The notes beneath the pieces were generated by a model. The model worked only from the letters and a program-made list of their open reading frames with translations. It was not told the origin of the DNA and did not search any database. Source: Dichetophora obliterata (taxonomy: Eukaryota; Arthropoda; Insecta; Diptera; Sciomyzidae). From it: 64,000 nt of DNA. The stretch covers positions 87,000,289-87,064,288 of the forward strand of contig OY986436.1 in the NCBI GenBank assembly GCA_963920525.1, read 5' to 3'. The position numbers and the translations under genes are program-made. Numbering within the stretch: the first letter of the stretch is position 1; each line of letters opens with the position of its first letter. Shown here piece after piece: positions 52,134-63,891 of the stretch.

Positions 52134-55100
52134 TATTAATTAGAAAATCTAAAAACAGCAGTGTTTTATTCTGACAACTATTCAAATAATAGCAAAGGTA
52201 CCTCGAGTAAGTATGTTCCTCATTATTACTCTGCTCAGTTCACGACTTTTCATTAGGATACAGGTATACCATTATTAGGAGTTGCAATCCCGCGATCCCA
52301 GAGTTTTTCCAGTCCCGATAGTCCCGGGATTTGCTTAAATTTTCAACAAAAATTTTATCAAAAATATATCTATACTTCTATACTTTTTATACTTATTATA
52401 TAAAAGGCTTCTCACGTATCTGCGAAGACGCCAAATTTAAAAACTACTGAACCGATTTTAGTAATTCTTTTACTAATATAAAGCTTCATCTTAAACTTAA
52501 GATCATGCATCCTTTATTTTTTAAAAGCACTCTTAAAAGTTATTAAAATTTAAATTTATAAAGTAGCCAAAAAACCAAACTCATTGCTTCAATAAAATGT
52601 TGCTTCATGCTTCAAACACTAGCAGCATAAAGCTTTATCTCTCTTTTCCTCTGCTATATTGTTTCTCATTAAGTGTATTCATGCAAATAGGCAACACCCT
52701 AATAAATGGTATAAACTGTTTAAGTTTATCAGCCTTACAAATGAACTGTTAAATTTGTATGGAGAATCTTTTGCACAAACCCGATATATTTTCTCTTCGA
52801 TTTAAGTGAGAAAACGAGTTGGCAAACTTATATGATCAATCAGCTGTTTTCGTTTTTCAAAAGTTAATTAATTTCTTATCAGAAGCTGGCAAAAAATTAA
52901 TGAGAGAGGTAAGAATTTGTGAATTGGACCAAAAGAAACAAGTATTTAATTAAAAATTACAGCAATCGACTCGCGTCGTTTCATCACCGAGGTCGTGAAG
53001 CGCGACTAGCCAACGGTAATTGTGTTTGTGGTCCATCCGCTGATGCGACTGACACAATTAAAGTACAGTTTTCAATAGAATCAAAGAGATTCGTAATTTG
53101 TGATGGCGTTATAAATCTTCGATTTGGCCAAATAATTTCCTCTTCAGGGAGGATTCTTCTTGAGCTAGGGAAGCCTAGCTTACGGAGTAACCTAAATACA
53201 AAAAAAAAAAAAATTACAGCTTAAGAACTTATTGGCAGCATATAGAATATGTTGCAGCTGACATATATACTGCAAATTAACAATTGACTTTAAGGGCTGT
53301 TCATACAACCTGCTGATAATAATAACAAATTGCTCAAATTATAAGATTGCCACTTTGCATAAATACCCTTATTGTTTCTATCGCGGTGTCGGGCAGCTTT
53401 GCACATTTATACTCTCATATTGAGTATATGTATCAGAGAACAGCTTGAGTGCATTCAAATGACGTTTCGATTGTCTCGTCAATAAACGAGCTAATAGCCG
53501 ATTGACTGCAACAGTCGTCTACCGACAAACCGAAAACTTGTCGTCAGAGAGAAATGTCACAGTATTCTCGACGACTTGATTATAATGAACGCAACAGCGA
53601 CAATCTGTATTTCATACAAAACATAAACAAACTCTGCTATGTTCGCTGTTGTCGTCTATCAAATTAGAAACAGATTGAAGTCTACGGCAGCAACAATTGT
53701 GGTCGTGTTCTCTTTTTGTCGTGCCGTCTTCAGAAAAAACATCTTCATAAGAAAACATGCCTTATATTTTTTGACAATTGGCGTTCGTCACTAGTCGCAG
53801 ACAATGTGTATCGGCTATAAGAATGTGCTTTCTGCATTTAAATTAATGCGCAAATGCATGTTACCGCTTTTGCTACGAATGCCTAGAATATGAGCGCTAC
53901 GAATACGAACCTCTACGACAGAAGAATGTCGAACAAGGCAAGACATGAGGAACAATCGCCAAACGCAAGGAAAATCCATGCTTGTATGCTTATTCACACA
54001 AGGGAAAGGAAATATTTTGTATGGTATGATTATAAGTAGATTTTAATTAACGTTATTGTGCACAAGTTGGCGAAAAAAATGTGTAAAAATCAACGTCAAT
54101 GCTAATTCGGCTGCAAGGTGGATAGCCTAGGAATTGAATACGATTGATATGATCCGATATTGAAAACTAATTTTATTACAAAACTTAGTTTTATGAATAT
54201 AGCCAAAGGTATAGAAAAATGATTTTAGGCTTTTTTCACATAAGTTATTTTTTAGACTTGACTTGAAAATCAGCGGCAGAAAAAAAAGGTTTAAAAACAG
54301 TTTCACTATTTGGAAGAACTTTCTCGTATATCATATAAAAGGTAGTCAGAAATGCAATTTTTACTTGCTTATAATTATATAATAAAAGCAACTTTTGTTG
54401 CTTTCTCAAATTTACTCATTTTACTCACATTTCAATAAAATTCCTCGAACATTTTTTCTCAAAAGATATTTTATTTATAAATTAAACATAAACAAATATA
54501 TTTTTTCTTGTATATTTTGTATCTTATTGGAATCTATATTAAAACGCTCTGTGGGTGGGCTCCTTAAAAAACTTAAGACTTTTTAGTTTTTATGTAAGTT
54601 TTTGTTAAAAATTTTTAGTTATAAGCAAACATCATACATATGAAACTGTATTTTTCCAATTCAATTTTTTATTTGATTCAAATACGGCACCATCATTTTT
54701 ATTAATTCTTTCTGTAGTAAAAAGAAATGATAAAACTGTTTTGTTATCGAGTCGGTTTCTCAAACAAGTGTTGCTATTTACTAAATACTCGCTCAACTGA
54801 TGCATTAGAAAAAAAAAGAATAGTGATATTACTTTTTCTAAATTTGAAAACATAAATATATCTACTGAATTTTTTATACTAAAAACCCGTTTCCAATACG
54901 ATTCTGGATTTAAAAAATAATCGAAGTTCTACTTCTTATGATCTGAATATGCATGGTCTCTCCAATCATTATCGAGATCTGAAACAGCCAAATTTTATTT
55001 AATTTAATCACTAGTCGGATTTCGCAAAACTAACGGTATCACATAAAAATTAGTCAACATAAAAATTTGGTCAAAATTAGCCCATGATTGAAAAAATTGT

Positions 55101-56050
55101 CCAGTTTTTAAAGAGTTAATCGATAATTGCTACAATGGAAATAATAGTCTATGCATACCTTTGCTTCTAATGCAGACTGCAACCATATATCCTTTTTCTT
55201 GTATTTATTTTATGTTTAAACTGATATTAGCTAAAACCGTACGCAAATTACTAAGTACGTCTGCATTTGTTTAAATTTTTTTAATAGTGGCAGGGAAACG
55301 CATTCGGTAAGTTCAGTGTTTAGTGTAATTTAAAGGAATGTTTCTACTTACCAGAAAAAGGTGCCGCCAAAAATTGATGACATTTTTGATATACAGATAA
55401 AAAAATATACACACCGACCTAATGGCTCAGTTGAAACTATTTTCGTTAAGTCGTTTTATTGGAATTTTGATAAAAAAAGATTAAATTAAATATATTTAAA
55501 AACAATGGAAATTCAAAATTTCGATGTTTTATGAAAAAGTAGTTTTACTAAATATTTCTGCAGTTTTGTAACGTGCGTGGCGGCAACGCATACTTTTTTT
55601 CTTTTTCACAAATTTTTTCAAGCTCATGAAGCGTTTTTGTTTACACTTCGGTAAGGCACCTCACGAGAAAAAAATTATCTAGTGTGATCCTCAAAATACT
55701 CCTTGCTAATGTTATGATGATTTCCCAAATACTTCGACAGTAGCGATAGCCATCCGTGAGATGAAATGGTTTGAAATAACATCTAAAAATATATTTTTTT
55801 GTAAAAATATTGCCTGGTGTGGTAGTTTAAAAAATGCAAACGGTCAGAAATAATAGTGATGAAAAATTTCTTCCAATCTGCATCAATAAATTTAATATTT
55901 TTGCATTCGGATTAAAGACAATGCTGGTTTTCGTGAATTTCTTTAATTATTTCTAATTTACTTTTACAAAAATTAAAAAACTTAATAATTTAAATGTGAT
56001 CCCCTCTTTCAAGATATCGTTGGAAAGGTTTAAAGTGCTTGTATTGATTC
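52134..56050. other. Downstream intergenic region, no gene; remnants of element ends
   Basis: Near 52283-52340 CAATCCCGCGATCCCAG and following resemble the end of a hAT-like repeat. Near 52368-52465 CTATAC, TTATATAAAAGGCTTCTCAC and AACTACTGAACCGATTTT resemble a Helitron-like 5' end related to 28428. The frame at 52919-53224 and other short frames have no recognisable motif. Confidence 0.4.
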
Positions 56051-56953
56051 CTGGGGGTCCATTCCCGTTCTGCGTTATCGTCATATGAAAAGTGTTTTAA
56101 GCTTTACACGAAAAACGCGATTCCCGTTGCGTGTTAATAGGGAAGCAGCTGTTAATTTTTTGCTGAAATGAAAACAAAGTTGACGCCGGTTGCAAACGCG
56201 CGTTATCGACTTGCTATATTAGTTTCGGCTATTTTATGCTACCGAAAAACTTATCTAGGTTATATTTATTTATGCAATATTCATTATATATGTCTTTTTT
56301 ATTGTTTATTTTTAATATATAGTTTTACTTTCTCAATCAAGTTTATAGCTTTGGAAAAGCGATATAAGCCGAAGTGTTCCTCCGCAATTCTGGTGAATGA
56401 GTTTTCTTCATCGCGAAGTCTCCTCCTAAAAATCCTTGAGTTTTCTCTACATAAATCAATAAAAAGAATGTTGAAGTCATAATAAAGTCATCATCATGTT
56501 CAATAAAGTAATTTTTGTAAATGTTTTCTACAATCTAATACGTTGTTTACATTTATTTTTCATAAAAGCTTTGTTTAATAGCCCGCACTGGAATAGCAAC
56601 CTTGACGCTGGTGTGGGGGCTTAGGTCGCTTGGATGCAATGGGCTGGAATGACGGAAGCACAAGCTTCTGACAGGGGTCCTAGGTCATACAGGTCATTGC
56701 ATCCTGGCGATGCACTAGTAGCTATTCACTCCTACCTTATATCCCCTTTTCACTCCCCATACCATTCCTATTCATCCTTTATCTCATTTCTCCTATCCCA
56801 CACCTAGTCCCACATCAAGGTGGGAATATGCGACCCGTGCCGAGAATTTACTAGGCTGGAGGCCCATTAAAAATAGTACAGTCTCAAACGGAACGTACCG
56901 GATACCAGGCACCCTCCAGTACTATCCAGCCTTACCCACGCTGAGGGACCTCT

Positions 56954-58357
56954 ATGTGGGTGGACCTTCCTTTGTCCTACACTCGTGGGAATTTTATGAA
57001 AGAAATAAACAAACAAAAAACACCAGCGTCCGCCGGCGGACACAGTGAGGAGCAAACCTCACTTCCTGCCGCCAGCGGTCACACCTCCCCTTTGGTTGGA
57101 GCAGGCCATAGCGGTTGCAAAGCTACTGCCCAAACTGTCGCCGGGGCGGGAGCAGGCCCGGGCATAAAGACAACTACTGCCAAAACATCTACACTACTGC
57201 GCAGGGGTGCCATAGTCGATGCAGACTCGGACCACGAAAGCGCAAACTCAGTTGAGGACAGGCTTCTCCTCTCTGCGGATAAGTCAGTGGGTTCCAGCTC
57301 CTCTCACAAGGAAGGGCCCAATACCAAGTCTAAGGAGGGGATGATAGCCAAGGCCAACTACAAAGCGGCCCTTAAAATCTGCAGCCGGCTGTCAGGCAAG
57401 ATTGATCTCTCTTTCAAAGAGAAGGAGTCGCTCGCCTGGGCTAAGCTAAAGGTGGAAGAGGGTCGCATACACTTTGCGAGCAGACCAAGCTTTGCACCTA
57501 CGACTTCGCAGTTCGCGAACAAAGTAGAAGAGCAGGCTGCTCAAAAACGCCAAAGATCGGTGGAAAATGCGAAAGTCGGAGCTCCAGCAAGCAAACGACA
57601 GAAGCAGAAACCGATCATAAACACAATCCCGCAGCCTAAAAAGGAGGTAAGAACCAAGGCCAGTGACATGACAAAACGACACCTGATCGTAGCACTGATC
57701 GACCGGAGTGATCCCCAAGGCAAAATGACCCTCAAGAGATGGAAATCCGTAGAGATGAAGCTTCTCGAGGTGATGTTCGTGTGGTTGGAAGCCCAACCTG
57801 ACGCTCCCATGCCCACCTTCGATGGAGCGGGCTAGCTCAATGGGGTTAAGATCCTGAAGTGCAACGAGGATCCAACTCTGCACTGGGTGAAAGCAGTAAC
57901 CCCGACACTCCAAGGCCTATGGGAGGGTGACCAACTGGAAGTAGTGGACAGGAATAGTATCCCGTCCCTGCCAAAAGCGAACGTACTCTTCCCAAGAGTA
58001 GTGCCACAGAAGTCCGCACTGAAGCTTCTCCAGAAACAAAATCCGGACATGCCAACAGCTGATTGGAGGATGCTGAAGGTTGCTGATCCACTACCTGGTA
58101 GTAGCGGGGGGCAGCACTACATCCTCCAAATCAACAAGGAGGCAGAGGATATCCTCTACGCCCGTTACGGGAAGATGGCGTGGGGCGTTGGTAGTGTTTA
58201 TCTGCGCCTCAAAAAGTGCCACCCCAAGGACAACAACAGCAACACACTAGAGTCCGGAGAGGTGGAAAAAGATCTCGGCTTAGAAGCCGTGACCGACTAC
58301 GACTCAGTCTGGAAGACGCGGGTAACGGAGGAACGCTCACAAAAGTTTACCCCGTAA
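56954..58357 (+). pseudogene. LINE ORF1 protein, one premature stop
   Basis: A single frame runs from 56954 to 58357 except for TAG at 57833-57835. Before the stop: a Ser/Gly/Ala-rich N-terminus, a helical KANYKAALKICSRLSGKI region, a basic patch APASKRQKQKP, and KRHLIVALIDRSDPQGKMTL. After it: LKCNEDPTLHWVKAVTPTLQ, LEVVDRNSIPSLPKANVLFP and a C-terminal YILQINKEAEDILYARYGKM. Likely an RNA-binding retrotransposition protein. The start is uncertain; the in-frame Met at 56999 is also possible. Confidence 0.75.
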
Positions 58358-58373
58358 AGGAACCTTCAGCCTA

Positions 58374-61300
58374 ATGCAGTTGAAGGTCCTTCAGATAAAA
58401 CTGCACAAAAGCAAAACCGCCAGCGCAGAACTACTTCTCGCAGAACTACTTCTCGTATTGGAGGAAGGAGGCTACGATGTGGCTTTAGTACAGGAGCCGT
58501 GGATTGCCTCGGGAAACGCAGCTTCTGGCCTAAAATCACAAAACTTCAACACGTTTTTCGCAACAACAGTAAGTAGAACAAGAACAGCCATCCTTATAAG
58601 GAAAGGCATCTATACTTATCTAATGACTCATTACAGCATTGACGATCTCACTGTCGTGGCGCTAGAGGGCGACGCGGACGAGCCGATCCTACATGGCGCA
58701 TGACGACAACGCACCACCAGACGAGCTGCTACAACGAATGGTAGTAGTCGCCGGTCGGAAGAATCAAGCTGTTGTCATCGGAGCAGATGCCAATGCATAC
58801 CACCCAGTATGGGGCAGCCCAGACATCAATGATCGAGGTGAATCTCTACTTAACTTTATTTTACAACATAAACTCAGTGTAGCTAACATTGGCGAGGAAC
58901 CCACTTATGTATGCCCCACCTCGTCGAACGTGTTAGATCCAACGATATCCTCCGACAACAACACTCTGGTCACAAATTGGAGGGTGCTAGCACAGCCCTC
59001 CTTCTCAGACCACAATTATATTAGCTTCAGTATAAGCTTTTATTACACTCCAGCTCAAAAGACCAAATTACCAGCTCCCAAACAAATTAATACGGAAGAG
59101 GGCATTGAGAGGTCCCTGAAAATTCTCTCGACCCATCTTCTCAAAGCCTATCATGCCTCCTGTAAGCCACCATCAGACCACCATGGTGGAGTCCGGATCT
59201 TACAGAAGAAAGACGCGACCTAAAAGATTTCTTTAAACTAGCTAAAATAGCTGACCAAGAGGAAATTTGGGGGGAATACAAATGTAGGCTCAAACTTTTT
59301 AAAACAAACATACGCAGAGCAAAAAGACACTCTTGGAAGCATAGAAAAAAAAACTACGGACACAGCAAGGCTCAGGAAGCTACTCTCAAAGCAGCTCTCA
59401 TCCAGAGCCAGCTACGCAAAGACAATGGCCAGTGGACGGATAGCAGTCAGGAATCCCTCGAGGTGCTTTTAAAGGCGCATTTTTCTGGCTGTACCGAAGC
59501 TCCAAACACTACTGTAATACGTGGACACAGGACAATCCAGTTACAGGTTCCACATGACTTAATAACGTCGGACGGAATCGTATGGGCTATAAATAAACTC
59601 GTTCTCGGGATACAAATCTCCGGGACCAGACGGTATAATTCCTGCCATGTTGCAAACGGCCGAATCGCGAGTCGTCACATGGCTGAAGAATATATTTAAC
59701 GGATGCATCAGGCTAAACTATGTACCTGTGGCTTGGAGGACAGCGAGGGTTGTATTCTTACCGAAGGCAGGTAAGAGCAACCATCCCTGTCCGAGAGACT
59801 ACAGGCCAGTAAGTCTGACCTCCTTTGTACTCAAAACGCTCGAGAAACTGATTGACTTGCACCTAAGAAACAATTAAATCCAGTTATCAACCAACCAGCA
59901 CGCATACACGAAAGGGAAATCGGTTGAAACGGCACTACACTCCCTAGTAACAACCCTAGAAAAAGCCCTCCACCACAAGGAATACGCAATCGGGGCGTTT
60001 CTAGATATCTCAGGTGCATTCAACAATGTATCAACCACCGCAATACTTAGTGGACTACGTGCAATAGAGGCACCACCAGCAATAAACCTATGGTTAGACA
60101 AGTTGCTAAGCTGCAGAAAGGTGCGGGCTAAGTGGGGCACTAAATCCATGGTAAGGGAAGCTCGCAGTGGGACACCTCAGGGAGGGGTCCTCTCGCCACT
60201 ACTATGCAATCTTGTAGTTAATAAACTACTCGAAAAGTTCGCAGGTAGAGCCCCGAGGATAACTGCCTATGCAGACGACATAAGCATAATTATAGTAGGG
60301 AAATGTCTATCAACAGTAAGCTCCATAATGGACACTAGTAGGGAAATGTCTATCAACAGTAAGCTCCACACTCAAAACATGTACTTAGATGGTCAAATTC
60401 AGTCGGTCTTAGTATTAATGCAGAGAAAACGGATCTGGTTCTGTTCACGAAAAGGTACAAGATACCACAGTGGATACCACCAAAATTGAACGATATACGT
60501 CTCATACCGAAAACTCACACAAAATATCTAGGAGTCGTCCTGGACAGCAAGCTGTCATGGAAAACCAACGTGGAAGAAAGGGTGAAGAAATCCACCATTG
60601 CGCTATACACATCCAAGAAGATGCTAGGAGTACCTGGGGTCTCTCACCCTTTCTGATGCACTGGATTTATGTAACGGTAGTTCGTCCTATTCTACTCTAT
60701 GGGATTATTGTGTGGTGGCCGGCTGTGAACAAATTAACATTCCTCAGGCACTTGGAGAAAACTCAGCGGCAGGTAGCACTATGCATCACGGGGGCACTGA
60801 AATCCACTCCAACTAAAGCGCTTGAAACCATTCTAAGTATGGACCCCCTGGACATACACGCAAAACTCATAGCCGGAAAAACAGCACAACAAGGAAGGCT
60901 GCTGAGATAGCCCTCAGCATGGACACACAACACTCTAACATCAACATTTTCGTTGACAGTCAAGCGGCGATCAAATCCATGCGCTCCGCTAGCATCAAGT
61001 CCAAAAGTGTCTTGGCTGGCAGAGATGCACTAGATGCACTATGCGCTTCGAAAAGAGTGCGCATCTACTGGGTCCCTAGCCACCAGGGCATTGAGGGAAA
61101 CGAGATGGCAGATGGTTTAGCAAAGGAAGGCGCCGGGCTGGAATCAGAACTCGCAGAACATGTACTTACTCCGCTACAAGAGTTGTACAGGAACCTCGAA
61201 AGAAGAGCCACAATAGCAGTGAATCGTAGATGGAGAGATACGACATCGTGCAAAACCTCGAAAATCATGTGCAATGCACAATGCGAAAAACGAACTCTGT

Positions 61301-61602
61301 TCATCTTGGCACGCCCGCGCAAAGATTGCAGGACACTAGTGGGCATGCTCACTGGTCACTGCATGACGGCAGCCCACGCGAGGAAGCTTGGCATCACCAC
61401 GGATGACAACTGCAGGAAGTGAAAGGAACCGGGCACAGTGGAGACCCTGGAGCACCTACTATGCACATGCCCCGCCCTACTTAAACCGAGACTAAAATAC
61501 CTAGGCTCATCGACATTCCCGTCGCTTAAAGATGTAGCCAGGGTGTCTCTGGAATCCCTCCTAAGGTTTGCGAATTCAACGCAAATCTTTAAAGACCTTT
61601 AA
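58374..61602 (+). pseudogene. LINE ORF2: endonuclease, reverse transcriptase, RNase H, zinc finger (broken)
   Basis: The endonuclease starts MQLKVLQIKLHKSKTASAEL with VALVQEPWIASG; after a frameshift near 58690, GADANAYHPVWGS and FSDHNYISFS. RT: SPGPDGI-type start near 59630, PRDYRPVSLTSFVLKTLEKL, TAA at 59875-59877, [26 protein letters not shown] and catalytic AYADD. A tandem duplication near 60300-60370 breaks the frame after YADD. YLGVVLDSKLSWK follows in another frame. At about 60890 the frame jumps into the middle of RNase H (IFVDSQAAIKSM, WVPSHQGIEGNEMADGLAKE), so its first half is deleted. TGA at 61420-61422 replaces a zinc-finger Cys codon (CRK-stop-KE...HLLCTCPAL). Confidence 0.88.
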
Positions 61603-61889
61603 ATAAACACAGAGGTTCTTTTTGTTCGCTACCGGTACCACTAAGGACCTGAATGGGTCTATGTGAGCCTCCGGGGCTCGAAGGCATCCGGTTTAACCTA
61701 ACCTAACCTAACCTTTGTTTAATAGACATTCAGCAACTCTCAAATGCTATTCAGTAACTACTTTTCATCAGGCGAACAGGAATCGTGTTTTTGTGCGCAG
61801 CGAAGTGAAAAAGTGAAATCTTTAAATGAAAACTATTTTGAAAAGCTTTTTTCACTTCACTTTAACGCAAAATGGGAACTGACCCCCTG

Positions 61890-62383
61890 GTCAGATTACA
61901 GGTAAACTACAATTACAATTAAAAATTATAATCATAATCTTTAAAAAATAAAGATTACGACCACTGTAATCATAATCGAAATATCTCCTATTACAATAAC
62001 AGTAATCGTTATTAATAAAAGAAATCACGATTTCAATTACTTAATGATAACCGCTTATTTTATCGGATACAGAAGAATAGTGAATTTTGCTGGAATAGTG
62101 AATTATCCAAGGCGGCACGATTTTTCTGATTTCTCTTTCGAAAAATTAGTCTTATTAAATGCAAATATTTGTTTTGAGCTCATACATAATTCTAAAAAAG
62201 ATTATATTTTTTGCAATTAAAAAAAAAGTATTGGTTTTATGGTTTTAAATGATTTAGATAATAATATATAATTGGTTATTTGTTCCTTTCAATTTATATT
62301 TTCGTAAATTTTTTAAGATTACAATTGCTGTAATTGTAATCGGAAAGTAATTGTAATCGAAAAATGCCCAGCTGGGACTACAA
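61890..62383. repeat. GATTAC/GTAATC-rich repeat ending GCCCAGCTGGG
   Basis: Dense ATTACAATTA, GTAATCATAATCG and TTGTAATCGG words. The right edge AAAATGCCCAGCTGGG, inverted, resembles the left edge AGAGCTGGGCGATAAGG at 17443. This type of edge is known to me from hAT-like repeats of flies; no 8-bp duplication was found. Non-coding. Confidence 0.5.
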
Positions 62384-62821
62384 CGCAGGTTAACATATGC
62401 AAAGACTGCGCATGGTCGCTGTGCTCCATTTATTTTTTAAATGCATATCATTAAAAATAGCAGATTTTGTATGAGCTGTCAACTTCGTTTTAACAATTTT
62501 GGTCACTGGATTTCAGTCCTAATGCTTCCTTGCCCAATTATACCATGGTCTCTGCTTTCACATCGCTTCTAGAGAGAATATCAAGCGTATTTGTTGCATT
62601 TTCGCTTCTTGGCCGGCAAAGTAACAGAAAGAATCTGAACACGTGTTGAAAAGAAATTGCGTAATCTACAGCGTGAATCAAAATAACTTGTCGCACTTGT
62701 TTTATGACATAAATTTTATTAAACAAAAATTTTGATTTTTTATTTTAAGAATTCTAATAACTCTTCATCATTAAAATCGAATCTTTCACCATTAATTCTT
62801 TTTAAAAATCAAAAACAATTT
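62384..62821. other. Spacer, no gene seen
   Basis: The minus-strand frame 62538-62726 has no recognisable motif. Confidence 0.4.
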
Positions 62822-63165
62822 TATATGATTTAAGTACAAATTCTAGTTGTTTGATAGTTTAAAATCGTTTGTTGAGCTCTAGGTCAAGGTTTGATCAATT
62901 AATTTTTCTAACGAATCTTTCCAAAGAAACAACAACAACAACTACAACAACAACGTTTTCAATATGAAAAGAAAACACCAATAGCTGATTTTATTGCAAT
63001 TTCGGCCTCGCAAAAGGCTTCATCAGAAATCTTTGTGATACGCCGTGCAAGCGCGCGCTAGCGCAATGCACAAAGGCGATGAGATTTTTAGAGTCAATTT
63101 CTCAGTTTTTCTCCCATTTCACATTGTCATGTTTGTTGTTGTATTTTTGCTTTGCTTTAGTCTTT
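62822..63165. mobile_element. MITE with TATGATTTAAGTAC end, copy 3 (partial)
   Basis: It starts TATATGATTTAAGTACAAAT and follows 31547-32064 in reverse complement through TTTGATAGTTTAAAATCG, the CAACAACAAC tract, ATCAGAAATCTTTGTG and the GCAAGCGCGCGCTAGCGC segment, then GTCAATTTCTCAGTTTTTCT. The second inverted end is missing; it runs into Helitron-like sequence. Confidence 0.7.
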
Positions 63166-63179
63166 TTTTTGTTAGCAAA

Positions 63180-63490
63180 TAATGAGCAATTAATAAGCTT
63201 TTCGAAAAGTCTATTCCATTATTATTATAAAATTCAAGTATTCAGCACAACACAACAGCAAACAAAAGTTTTCTCTCTTTGTCGCAAGAGCTTCTCTCAA
63301 TATAACACGGCAGCCATGTTGGGTATTTGCTTTCAGGGATATTTTTTGCTGTCATACAGTATTGGATTAATTTTCTTTGCAAATATTTTTAGGGGAGTTG
63401 CCAGAATTCAGTTATAAGCATAAATTATGTTTTGTAGCCTTGCCAGCTAACTTTTCACGACTTGAGATTGTGTTAGTCTATCTATACCTA
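63180..63490 (+). repeat. Partial Helitron-like copy
   Basis: Matches the 28600-29025 part of Helitron-like copy B with many differences: AACAGCAAACAAA, TTTCTCTCTTTGTCG, ATATAACACG-CAGCCATGTTG, GGAGTTGCCAGAATTC and GAGATTGTGTTAGTCTATCTAT in the same order. Confidence 0.65.
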
Positions 63491-63576
63491 GTAAAAAAAT
63501 ATGCGATCGCTCTTATGAGGAGCAACACGGTAGCGCTCTTTTGCTGTTTTATTGGATCAAAAAGTGAGCCCTTGTG

Positions 63577-63883
63577 CATGGTATAATTATTTAACAAGGT
63601 AGTAGCGTAGAATGGCTTTTTTCTCACGAGCGGCGATAGGTGGTTGTCAAAATTAGTTCATGCAATTAATCAAAGAAATGTGAAAAAATAAACAACGACT
63701 TAAACATAGCAAGTCAATCGCAGCAAACTAAAAACATTCCAATTAACTTCGCGAACAAATTTAATGAATCAAAGAAAAGTTAAAAATAAGCACATCGCTA
63801 AGTCAACAGCAGCAAACTACAACTCCTTTAGCTGTTTTTGACAAAAAACTGTCACGGCTACCTTGTCAAATAATTATACCATG
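63577..63883. mobile_element. hAT-like MITE with CATGGTATAATTATTT ends
   Basis: Inverted ends CATGGTATAATTATTTAACA and CATGGTATAATTATTTGACA, each followed by AGGTAG, share 25 of 26 bp. Flanks CCCTTGTG (63569-63576) and CCCTTGTA (63884-63891) agree at 7 of 8 positions, fitting an 8-bp hAT duplication. The interior holds a diverged direct repeat ending GCAGCAAACTA. Non-coding. Confidence 0.75.
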
Positions 63884-63891
63884 CCCTTGTA

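Larger units (their letters stand above)
56582..61712 (+). mobile_element. LOA/I-type LINE retaining both ends, with 13-bp target duplication
   Basis: CTTTGTTTAATAG occurs at 56569-56581 and 61713-61725. Between lies a 5131-bp element starting CCCGCACTGG with 5' UTR, ORF1, ORF2 and a 3' end GGTTTAACCTAACCTAACC of CCTAA repeats instead of poly(A). It is visibly GC-richer than its surroundings, fitting a comparatively recent insertion, though its frames carry stops, frameshifts and a deletion. Confidence 0.93.
56051..61889. mobile_element. Old TIR element (CTGGGGGTC ends) split by a LINE
   Basis: The left end CTGGGGGTCCATTCCCGTT (56051) and right end, read inverted, CAGGGGGTCAGTTCCCATTT (61889) match over about 20 bp or more, followed by TGCGTTA in both. 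Without the LINE the element is about 0.7 kb. A 104-codon frame at 56168-56482 has no known motif. No target duplication could be confirmed. Confidence 0.6.

Noticed and set aside
57446..58091. Minus-strand frames over LINE ORF1
   Set aside because: Shadow frames in a GC-richer coding region; the plus strand has the continuous ORF1 frame.
61691..61712. Telomeric repeat tract
   Set aside because: Only about three CCTAA units, placed exactly at the LINE 3' end next to its target duplication, so it is the element's tail.
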